Assembly: GCA_029287645.1 (NCBI GenBank)
Contig: JARFQS010000538.1
Location: 1-7,340, forward strand
Length of the DNA: 7,340 bases
Direction: 5' to 3'
DNA from: Thermoanaerobaculia bacterium
Lineage (GTDB): Bacteria; Acidobacteriota; Thermoanaerobaculia; Multivoradales; JAHEKO01
A model generated the notes under the pieces. It made no database searches. It was given only the letters and a program-made list of their open reading frames with translations, and was not told where the DNA came from. Numbering within the stretch: the stretch's first letter is position 1; each line of letters starts with the position of its first letter. Positions 1-5,149 of the stretch are shown here, one piece after another. The translations under genes were made by a program, and so were the position numbers.

Positions 1-853
1 GGCGGACCTTCTGGTGATCCGGAAGACCCAGAGACACCCTGGGCACCGAGCCCGTTTTGCCGCTCGCCGAGGTCACCCGGCATTCGTTGGCTCGCAGAAC
101 GCGAGTCCGGATCTGGGCTGCCCAACGAAGTCCGGAGCAGAAGCGCAGTCCGCGATGTGTGGCGCCGCGTCGCCGGGCGAAGTCGCTCGCTTCGGCAACT
201 CTACACCGAGGATCAGACGGGTCGCAGCTCGAGTCTTCCGCGATCTGCAGCAGCCGGCTCGGGCTGTTGTCCCCGACCGATTGTCGCTGAGCTCGATTCG
301 TCTGCCCGAATAGTTCACTCCGAGAGTAGGAATCGGAGGTGTAGAGAGCGGCAGCTGGGTTGTGTCGAAAGCGCCTGTCGCGAGCCACCAGGACGGTCAC
401 CGGTACCCGCGAGGCGCTCACGAAGACCGCTTCATGCCCGACGCACATGCCGGCAACCACGTTCATCTGCGTTTGCTGGCAGGCAAACTGGCGGGCCTGT
501 TGCAGAGGCTCGCCGCCCGATTCCAGGCACGGTAGAAGCACTTCCAAGCCGGCCTCCTGCAGAAAGGACGCTGCGGCAGCAGCTTCCCGCCCCATGTCCG
601 GGCAGTGACCGATCCCCAATCGTCGGAACCCCACGCGCCCGGCGAGCTCTGCGGTCTCCCGCAGTCTCGTCCACTCCCCATACCCCGCAGCCTCCACCAG
701 CGCCGACTCATGAGCCAGGCGGCGTTGCTCGGCGTCGGCATAGAGCTCTTCGAAGACCGGGAAGTCCTCGTGCATCGGACAGGATTCCGGAGCAGCCTCA
801 GGGTGGCCTGCCCGGCACACCTGGCTTACACAAACTGCGCACTCGACAGACAT
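1..853 (-). CDS. DUF1847 Cys-rich putative metal-binding protein (3' end beyond window)
   Basis: The minus-strand frame opens at ATG 853 and has no stop before the left edge, giving 284 visible residues. Residues 1 to about 180 match my memory of DUF1847: an N-terminal CAVC pair (C5, C8) followed by C13 and C25, then LGIGHC (C84), C109, C125, the signature MNVVAGMCVGHEAVF (C137, H140), and VPVTVLVARDR...HNPAAALYTSDSY. The family has no established enzyme activity; its cysteines suggest metal or Fe-S binding, probably in the cytoplasm since no signal peptide is seen. GGAAG about 8 bases upstream supports this start. It is the last visible operon gene, 50 bases after the small membrane protein gene. 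The oddity is the tail: DUF1847 proteins usually end soon after the ALYTS segment, but here the frame continues for about 100 Arg- and Ser-rich residues that I do not recognise. A neighbouring frame has a TGA at 317-315 exactly where the family should stop, so a frameshift is possible. If the gene ends there, positions 1-314 hold nothing I can name apart from a small CCCAG/CTGGG inverted repeat at 27-43. Confidence 0.8.
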   Translation of the reverse strand, partial: MSVECAVCVSQVCRAGHPEAAPESCPMHEDFPVFEELYADAEQRRLAHESALVEAAGYGEWTRLRETAELAGRVGFRRLGIGHCPDMGREAAAAASFLQEAGLEVLLPCLESGGEPLQQARQFACQQTQMNVVAGMCVGHEAVFVSASRVPVTVLVARDRRFRHNPAAALYTSDSYSRSELFGQTNRAQRQSVGDNSPSRLLQIAEDSSCDPSDPRCRVAEASDFARRRGATHRGLRFCSGLRWAAQIRTRVLRANECRVTSASGKTGSVPRVSLGLPDHQKVR

Positions 854-903
854 CTCTTCTGCTTCCGAGCAGCCCCGGCAACCGAGTCGATCCGGCAGCG
901 GAA

Positions 904-1086
904 CTAGCCGCTGTGTAGCAGCGTCGTGAAGAACCAGACGGTCAGCATTGCGGCGCCAGCCGGCAGAAGAGCCAGTAGACCAGCGACTCCAGGGTTCTTA
1001 CGAATATTAGCCGCCGCAGCGATCACCAGAATCACGACCAGGATGATGTGTAGGAGCGGCAGCAAAGCCATCAGGGGCGTCTGCAT
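904..1086 (-). CDS. 60-residue two-helix membrane protein
   Basis: This short gene is well supported by its ribosome site: GGAGGTGA lies six bases before the ATG, the strongest Shine-Dalgarno sequence in the window. It begins 20 bases after the radical SAM stop and ends 50 bases before the DUF1847 start, so it belongs to the operon. The protein is almost entirely hydrophobic, with helices at about residues 6-27 and 34-57 joined by the short basic turn NIRKNP, giving a predicted hairpin in the inner membrane. It has no cysteine, and its single histidine in the first helix (H13) and another near the C-terminus (H58) are the only likely metal ligands. I do not recognise the family. It could anchor the soluble metal-handling proteins or act as a small transport subunit, but both ideas rest on context only. 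Confidence 0.75.
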   Translation of the reverse strand: MQTPLMALLPLLHIILVVILVIAAAANIRKNPGVAGLLALLPAGAAMLTVWFFTTLLHSG

Positions 1087-1106
1087 GCGCCATCACCTCC
1101 CATCGC

Positions 1107-2087
1107 TCAAACTGGCGCGGGTCGAGAATCCCTCCGGGACTCCAGCCCGTAACGACCCTCGCCATAGGTCCAGAATACCTCTCCTCGATAGTCTCTGCAC
1201 TGTACGAGCTCGTGCTTCTCGAGAGCCCAGATGATTTCGTCTGCGGACTCCCCTGCCAATTCGCGCAGCGTTTCCTCGAGCTCACGCTGGCACAGGGGAT
1301 GACGTCGCAGGATGTTGACGACACCGTCCACGAGGGAGGACTTCGCGCCGAGATCGAACCTCCCATCGACCGGCGCTACCACTTCCGCGACCTCTCCCAG
1401 GATCGTCATGGCCCTCAGGAGACCTTCCGCGTCGGCGGGTTCCACCCACTCTTCGGCGGGAACTCGCACCGGTACGTTGAGCTGGATCCGGTCCGGCTGA
1501 ATCCCGTTCAAAGCTTCGGCCAAGAGCCGCAGAACCGGCTCGGTGTCGTTGAGACCCCGCACGAGCATCACTTCGACCCAGAGCTGCCCCTGGAACTCCT
1601 GCCGGAAGACCTCCAGTCCCGCCACGATCCGGGACAACCTCAGAGTGGGCCAGGCTCGGTTCACCGCGCGAAAGGTCGCTTCGTCCGCCGCATCGAGCGT
1701 CGGAATCACCACATCCGCGGTGTAGAGCTCTTCTCGCACTCCGCGCTCGAACAGCAGGGATCCGTTGGTGATGACGGCCACGGGAATCGAACTCAGGGTC
1801 TTGACCGCCCGGATGAGCTGGCCGAGGCTGGCGCACAGCAGGGGTTCACCCTGACCGACAAAGGTGACGAAGTCGATCTCCGCCGAGCGATGCTGCTCGA
1901 GTGCGCCTTCGACCTCCGCCATGATCTCCGCCGGTGAGAAGAGGTCGCGCCGCTCATTGGTGAGGGGCACAGTGCGACCGAGCTGGCAATAGACGCAGTT
2001 GTAGTTACAGGTCTTGAAGAGAATCGGATCGACACCCAGTGATTGTCCCAGTCGGCGAGAAGGTACTGGCCCGTAGACGTGCTTCAT
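1107..2087 (-). CDS. Radical SAM protein, COG0731 (TYW1-like) family with C-terminal winged-helix region
   Basis: The N-terminus KHVYGPVPSRRLGQSLGVDP is the hallmark of the COG0731 radical SAM group. The 4Fe-4S/SAM motif CxxxCxxC is intact at C27, C31 and C34, followed by the GQGEP SAM-contact loop at residues 78-82, the VITNGSLL strand, and the later PDRIQLNVPVR segment. Residues about 250-312 look like a winged-helix tail, which members of this group often carry. Such enzymes use SAM and a reduced cluster to form a 5'-deoxyadenosyl radical. The group is annotated by similarity to wyosine-forming TYW1, but most bacterial members have no known substrate. Full length at 326 residues. The start is supported by TGGAG eight bases upstream. 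It lies 36 bases after the ATPase gene. Sitting with a NifX-like carrier and a P-loop ATPase, it may play a NifB-like cofactor-building role, which is inference. Confidence 0.95.
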   Translation of the reverse strand: MKHVYGPVPSRRLGQSLGVDPILFKTCNYNCVYCQLGRTVPLTNERRDLFSPAEIMAEVEGALEQHRSAEIDFVTFVGQGEPLLCASLGQLIRAVKTLSSIPVAVITNGSLLFERGVREELYTADVVIPTLDAADEATFRAVNRAWPTLRLSRIVAGLEVFRQEFQGQLWVEVMLVRGLNDTEPVLRLLAEALNGIQPDRIQLNVPVRVPAEEWVEPADAEGLLRAMTILGEVAEVVAPVDGRFDLGAKSSLVDGVVNILRRHPLCQRELEETLRELAGESADEIIWALEKHELVQCRDYRGEVFWTYGEGRYGLESRRDSRPAPV

Positions 2088-2123
2088 GGTCCGTCTCCAG
2101 AGGCCCGAGAAGACTACCTCCTC

Positions 2124-3143
2124 TCAGGCCATCATGGTCACCTTCCGCGCCGACTCCGCGAGGGCGTTCTCCAGCCTTCCTGCAATGCCTTGGATCTCCT
2201 CACCCACCTCCGGTACTTCCAGGTACGTTCCCTTCAGCCAGGCCTGACCGACGGCCGAGCTGGCGTGCACGACACCCAGGACCTCCAAGCCTTTGGCGGA
2301 CAGCCTCGATCTCAAGAGGCTCTCCGTTTCGTTGTCCGGGATCTTGTTGAGAACGCACGAGACGCCGCGGATCTTCGCCTCCCTGTAGAGACGCCGTGCC
2401 AGATCTGCCAGCACCTCGCTTTCCAGGTGCTGCGTGGCTGGCATGGCCCCGGCTCTCATCTCCGCGACGGTCCGCTTCAGATCGGCTGCCATCTGCACGG
2501 CGGCGACGGTCGGATCGACGACGACGCATGCCCAGTCGAGACTCGTGATCACTCCACGCGCCGAGTCTTCGAACCCCGCCTTGAAGTCCAGCAGGGTCAC
2601 CGGCTCCGTGCCGTTGCCGATGATCCTGAGGTCGCGGGCGATCTTCGAGATTGGGCCGTCACAACCGGCACCCGGACCCAGGTGGCCGATCTTCCCTGCC
2701 ACCAACAGGTAGATGCCCTCCGGGCTCCGCCCCAACAGCTCTTGCGGAATCTCCCCCAGAGAGAGCTCCGCACCGGCCAGCACGGTCGGGTCGTCGACCG
2801 GACAGGTGACGGCGCCGCCACCGAAGATCGTGCCGCCGAAGGAGTCCAACAGGGTCAGCTGTGGCGTCTCGACACCGAGTGCCGCGGCGAGGCCGACGTT
2901 GGTCGAGTCGGCGTCCACCAACACGACCTCGTAGCCAGAGCTGCGGAGGGCCCTGGCCAGCAGAATCGTGACCGTGCTCTTGCCGGAGCCACCCTTGCCA
3001 AAGACCCCGATCCGGCGACCTCTGAGCCGTTTCCTACCGTCGCTCGAAATGGCTTCTCTCCTTTGACGGTCCGGAGTGGGGCTCTTCGCCTCCGCGCCGG
3101 TTGCCGGGTTCGTGACGACACGCTCCGTCACTGCGACCAGCAC
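2124..3143 (-). CDS. CooC/MinD-type P-loop ATPase, metal-insertion accessory protein
   Basis: This is a deviant Walker A ATPase of the SIMIBI class. Counting from GTG 3143, it has GKGGSGKST at residues 49-57, the switch I region VLVDADS (74-80), and LLDFKAG (184-190), which corresponds to the D-x-E-A-G segment of CooC. The following RGVITSLDWACVVVDPT and VLNKIPD also fit CooC, the ATPase that inserts nickel into CO dehydrogenase. CooC dimers bind metal through a CxC motif after a GKI...G.GC segment; here that place reads GKIGHLGPGAGCDGP, so C161 remains but the second Cys is Gly163. C114 is another cysteine. Soluble cytoplasmic protein. The start is uncertain: GTG at 3143 or 3131 gives a long unconserved leader overlapping the upstream gene by 110 or 98 bases, while an ATT codon at 3050 has an ideal ribosome site and would give the usual short N-terminus. 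A NifH-like or Mrp-like role is the alternative to a Ni-specific one. Confidence 0.9.
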   Translation of the reverse strand: MLVAVTERVVTNPATGAEAKSPTPDRQRREAISSDGRKRLRGRRIGVFGKGGSGKSTVTILLARALRSSGYEVVLVDADSTNVGLAAALGVETPQLTLLDSFGGTIFGGGAVTCPVDDPTVLAGAELSLGEIPQELLGRSPEGIYLLVAGKIGHLGPGAGCDGPISKIARDLRIIGNGTEPVTLLDFKAGFEDSARGVITSLDWACVVVDPTVAAVQMAADLKRTVAEMRAGAMPATQHLESEVLADLARRLYREAKIRGVSCVLNKIPDNETESLLRSRLSAKGLEVLGVVHASSAVGQAWLKGTYLEVPEVGEEIQGIAGRLENALAESARKVTMMA

Positions 3144-3519
3144 CTGCTCCGTGGCCGCGTGCGTGCCGGCCTCCGCAAGCCTCGCGAGCCGTCAACGGCT
3201 GAACTGCTCCCGCCTCGAGCTCGGCGAGAATGTCTCCAACCGTCTCGTGGCCGGTCCTCAAGACCTCGATCCCAGCCTCCTGCAGGGCGGAGAAGGCCCG
3301 ACGGCCGACACCGACGCAGACCAGTGCCTCGACGCCAAGGCTCGTCAGGCTATCGAGGTGGTGGCACGAGTGCAGCTGATGACGGCACTCCAGATTCCTA
3401 ACGGTGGCCAGTTCTCCACCCTCCGTGTTGATCAGTGTCAGATACTGGGCGCTGCCGAAGTGATTGGAGATCCGGGACTCGAGTCCCCGATCATCCAGCG
3501 TCGGAATACAGATCTTCAT
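3034..3519 (-). CDS. NifX/NifB-C-like (MTH1175 family) metal-cluster-binding protein
   Basis: The protein opens with MKICIPTLDDRGLESRISNHFG, the conserved start of the dinitrogenase iron-molybdenum cofactor (NifX/NafY/MTH1175) fold, and continues with ALVCVGVGRRAFSALQEAGIEV (residues 66-86) and TVGDILAELEAG (93-104). The fold of about 105 residues carries or shields metal clusters; known relatives are the FeMo-cofactor carriers and the Mo-Cu orange protein (ORP) of Desulfovibrio. Candidate ligands cluster at residues 45-54 (C45, H47, H50, C52, H53, H54), and a Cys/His/Gly tail begins near C115 (ACGGRHARGHG). From about residue 126 to 161 the sequence is unstructured and unlike the family, and its DNA overlaps the leader of the next gene. 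GAGGAGGGAG ends six bases before the ATG. The start overlaps the DUF134 gene by 29 bases, which suggests translational coupling. Confidence 0.92.
   Translation of the reverse strand: MKICIPTLDDRGLESRISNHFGSAQYLTLINTEGGELATVRNLECRHQLHSCHHLDSLTSLGVEALVCVGVGRRAFSALQEAGIEVLRTGHETVGDILAELEAGAVQPLTAREACGGRHARGHGAGAGRSDGACRHEPGNRRGGEEPHSGPSKERSHFERR
3057..3064 (-). promoter_or_regulatory. Strong ribosome-binding site before a candidate ATT start of the ATPase
   Basis: AAAGGAGA lies at the end of the upstream NifX-like gene, with seven bases between GGAG and an in-frame ATT at 3050-3048. No ATG, GTG or TTG occurs in the ATPase frame between this site and the Walker A motif. Initiation here would overlap the NifX-like stop (TAG, 3036-3034) by 17 bases, a typical translational-coupling layout. 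The site may simply be chance within the coding sequence (Lys-Glu-Arg codons in the NifX-like frame). Confidence 0.45.
3469..3492. repeat. 24-bp near-perfect palindrome at the DUF134/NifX-like gene overlap
   Basis: The two halves match at 11 of 12 positions around a central ACTCGAGT, and the inner 14 bases (GGGACTCGAGTCCC, 3474-3487) are perfect. It lies in the first codons of the NifX-like gene and ends inside the DUF134 stop codon. In mRNA it could form a stable hairpin just downstream of the NifX-like start. It encodes conserved residues (the GLESRI segment), so chance is a real alternative. Confidence 0.45.
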
Positions 3520-3802
3520 GATGGGCTCCCTCCTCGATGAGCAGAGCTCGAGATTGCAGCAATGCCTGCAGCACCTTCCGCCGGCCGCTCTTCAGTAGGC
3601 GTTGCACTGTCCCCCTGGAAACCGCCATGCGCTCGCCGGCCCCCTCTTGGTCGTATCCATCGAGGTCACAGAGGCGCATGGCCTCCAGCTCGCTCAGCTC
3701 GAGGCGGATGGTCTCCAGCTCGAACATCGGAATGCTGCGAGGTTTGAAGACCCGGTCACCTTCGAATAGTCGACAGAGCCTTCGCTTGCGGGGGCGGGGC
3801 AT
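3491..3802 (-). CDS. DUF134/UPF0251 helix-turn-helix DNA-binding protein
   Basis: The start MPRPRKRRLCRLFEGDRVFKP, followed by IPMFELETIRLELSELEAMRLCDLDGYDQ, is typical of the UPF0251 (DUF134) family, and the length of 103 residues is normal. A sigma-70 region 4-like helix-turn-helix lies at about residues 50-75 (GYDQEGAGERMAVSRGTVQRLLKSGRRKV). The family is predicted to bind DNA; I know of no well-characterised member. It is the first operon gene and its stop overlaps the NifX-like start by 29 bases. DUF134 genes are commonly found next to NifX-like genes, so it most likely controls this operon. The palindrome over its own promoter is the natural candidate for its binding site, by inference. 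The ATG at 3802 is the family start, and its GGAG lies within a hairpin. Confidence 0.93.
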   Translation of the reverse strand: MPRPRKRRLCRLFEGDRVFKPRSIPMFELETIRLELSELEAMRLCDLDGYDQEGAGERMAVSRGTVQRLLKSGRRKVLQALLQSRALLIEEGAHHEDLYSDAG

Positions 3803-3816
3803 GGAGGGTTCTCCAT
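3801..3816 (-). promoter_or_regulatory. Hairpin enclosing the DUF134 ribosome site and start codon
   Basis: On the transcript strand ATGGAG-AACC-CTCCAT forms a perfect 6-bp stem with a 4-base loop. The left arm contains the GGAG ribosome site and the right arm ends in the first two bases of the start codon at 3802. Folding would limit translation of the first gene and, through overlap, of the next ones. Six base pairs is only modestly stable. Confidence 0.5.
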
Positions 3817-3835
3817 ATTGTGCATATACACAATA
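3816..3835. promoter_or_regulatory. 20-bp operator-like palindrome over the operon -10 element
   Basis: TATTGTGCATATACACAATA (plus strand) matches its reverse complement at 9 of 10 half-site positions, with perfect TATTGTG/CACAATA arms. It is AT-rich in a GC-rich region and I saw no second copy in the window. It starts at the -10 hexamer and extends past the expected transcription start, a placement that fits a repressor site. DUF134 itself is the likeliest ligand, by inference from position. Confidence 0.65.
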
Positions 3836-3858
3836 CTACTGATTCGGTGATCCGTCAA
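3830..3858 (-). promoter_or_regulatory. Sigma-70-type promoter of the metal-cofactor operon
   Basis: Reading on the minus strand, TTGACG (3858-3853) and TATTGT (3835-3830) are separated by exactly 17 bases. The -35 matches consensus at 5 of 6 positions and the -10 at 4 of 6. The transcription start would fall near 3823, giving a leader of about 20 bases before the DUF134 ATG. Confidence 0.6.
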
Positions 3859-3911
3859 CCACAGGGATAGCGAGACCCTTCGGCCCGGTCGACTGCGGCA
3901 AATGCCCCAAG

Positions 3912-3929
3912 CTCGAGTCGAGACTCGAG
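3912..3929. repeat. Palindrome in the 3' region of the hydrolase gene
   Basis: The sequence has perfect 8-base arms (CTCGAGTC and GACTCGAG) around a 2-base centre. As RNA from the minus strand it forms a 7-bp stem with a CUCG loop. It begins 36 bases after the hydrolase stop codon. There is no T-run after it, so it is not a standard intrinsic terminator; it could be a 3'-end stabiliser, a factor-dependent stop or a protein site. A shorter relative lies at 5102-5113. Confidence 0.4.
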
Positions 3930-3965
3930 ACAGGGCTCTTCAGGTATGGGAAGCGTGGGGGCCTC

Positions 3966-5030
3966 TCAAAGGGCCTTCTCTGTCGGAGGCTCGATCTCGA
4001 GAGTGTCCTGGAGAAAGTCCCAGATCCGGTGGCGCAGCCACATGAGACGCAAAGGGGTCATGGAGAGGAATGCCTGCTTGTGCCTGTAGTTGAGCAGGAT
4101 TCTCTGAGGGTGGCCCATGGTTTCCCACAGGGCATCCCGTGCCGTCTCGGGAATGCAATCGTCCTTGGCTGCTTCGACGATCAGAACTGTCGAAGGATCG
4201 ACTCGATCGGGGAAGTTCGCCGGCTCGAAGTAGCTGAACTCGCTCTCGATGCGGGATTCGAGCTCTGCCTCGCTCCAGCCGAACTCTGACAGCGCTTTCG
4301 ATCTCATGCCCTGGCTTCGCTCGAGGTCACAACGAACCATCGGCTGGTGAAGCAGGGCTCCCGCCATCACCAGCACCGTGGCGGCCAGCCTGGGCTCCTG
4401 GACCGCTACTCCAGCCGCGAGAAAGCCCCCGTGACTGAAGCCGAGCAGTCCGATCCTCTCGTCGTCGAGCTCGGGCCGAGCCTCTGCCCAGTCGATGGTA
4501 CGGCGAATGTCGACGACGGTGGTCCACTCCCGCTGGGCGCTCCTGCCGAGTCGCTGCATGAACGCCGCCTCATCCTCGGCAGCCGCCATCCCGCTCCAGT
4601 CGACGATGTCCTTGTCGATCGTCATGTTGAAGATGTTGACCTCCCCTTGGCTGTGTGACTTCAGGTAGGCGGTCATCTTCTCCGCGGGATAGGTGTGACC
4701 GTCTGGGATCGGCACGATGATCACCAGAGGTTTCTTGCCTGGCCGTTTGCTCTCGTAATACCTGCCGGTGACCAGGTTGTCTTCCTGGCCGTTGTCGCCG
4801 TAGGAAGGGAACCGAATGTAGCGGACGCGGTAGAGAGAGCTTTCCTCCTCGTCGAGCACCCGGTTCTTGAACGAGATATCTTGTTCTTCGTACTCGACAG
4901 GAGAGAGAGGAGGTTGCCCGGCGACCCCGATCGAGGCTCTCGGACCAGCCGCAGGGGGCGTGATGGTGTAGGAAACACAACCCCCCAGCGCAATCAGGGC
5001 TGCCATACCCGAGCAGACAACAAACCTCAT
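3966..5030 (-). CDS. Predicted lipoprotein with alpha/beta hydrolase fold
   Basis: I chose ATG 5030 because it begins a proper lipoprotein signal: MRF, a hydrophobic stretch, then LGGC with the lipidated Cys at residue 18; GAGGAGAGGG lies nine bases upstream. A longer in-frame start at 5093 would put 21 unlikely residues before the signal. The mature protein (354 residues in all) shows the alpha/beta hydrolase pattern: VIIVPIPDGH after the first strands (104-112), the nucleophile elbow GFSHG with Ser199, the acid at Asp290 or Asp291 (EAAKDD), and His317 (YRHKQAF). It would act at the membrane facing the periplasm, as an esterase or peptidase of unknown substrate. The C-terminal part holds WLRHRIWDFL. 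It starts 119 bases after the cytochrome stop, so co-transcription is possible, though the gap contains inverted repeats that may be control sites. Confidence 0.85.
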   Translation of the reverse strand: MRFVVCSGMAALIALGGCVSYTITPPAAGPRASIGVAGQPPLSPVEYEEQDISFKNRVLDEEESSLYRVRYIRFPSYGDNGQEDNLVTGRYYESKRPGKKPLVIIVPIPDGHTYPAEKMTAYLKSHSQGEVNIFNMTIDKDIVDWSGMAAAEDEAAFMQRLGRSAQREWTTVVDIRRTIDWAEARPELDDERIGLLGFSHGGFLAAGVAVQEPRLAATVLVMAGALLHQPMVRCDLERSQGMRSKALSEFGWSEAELESRIESEFSYFEPANFPDRVDPSTVLIVEAAKDDCIPETARDALWETMGHPQRILLNYRHKQAFLSMTPLRLMWLRHRIWDFLQDTLEIEPPTEKAL

Positions 5031-5070
5031 TCTCCGAAACCCTCTCCTCTTATGACCCAGAGAATATCTC

Positions 5071-5087
5071 GATTGGGTTGGCCAATC
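5071..5087. repeat. GATTGG/CCAATC inverted repeat upstream of the hydrolase gene
   Basis: Perfect 6-base arms are separated by 5 bases, about 40 bases upstream of the hydrolase start. A third CCAATC lies nearby at 5127-5132. It could be a regulator site for the hydrolase gene. I found no convincing -35/-10 pair in this gap; TTGATA and TATTCT are present on the minus strand but 21 bases apart. Confidence 0.3.
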
Positions 5088-5101
5088 TATCAACTAGCAC
5101 A

Positions 5102-5113
5102 CAGTCGAGACTG
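5102..5113. repeat. Short palindrome after the cytochrome gene, core shared with 3912-3929
   Basis: CAGTCGAGACTG (plus strand) has 5-base arms around GA and begins 36 bases after the cytochrome stop, the same distance as the hydrolase-gene palindrome. As minus-strand RNA it would have only a 4-bp stem, with the same CUCG loop. Weak on its own; the shared position is what makes it notable. Confidence 0.3.
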
Positions 5114-5149
5114 GAGCACCGAACGCCCAATCAGTACCCTCGACACCGC

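Noticed and set aside
157..918. Plus-strand open frame of 253 codons at the left end
   Set aside because: It is opposite the DUF1847 gene, starts without a ribosome site, and is a Pro/Arg/Ser-rich shadow; the DUF1847 signature on the other strand is much stronger.
1212..1937. Plus-strand open frame of 241 codons opposite the radical SAM gene
   Set aside because: It is antisense to a full-length gene with an intact CxxxCxxC motif and conserved family segments; its own translation shows no domain and it lacks a ribosome site.
2043..3401. Long plus-strand open frame of 452 codons opposite the ATPase and NifX-like genes
   Set aside because: It is antisense to two genes with clear family motifs, its translation is rich in Arg, Gln and His with no recognisable domain, and such frames are common opposite GC-rich genes.
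3841..3965. Intrinsic terminator for the hydrolase gene
   Set aside because: The palindrome at 3912-3929 is the only good stem and no T-run follows it on the minus strand.
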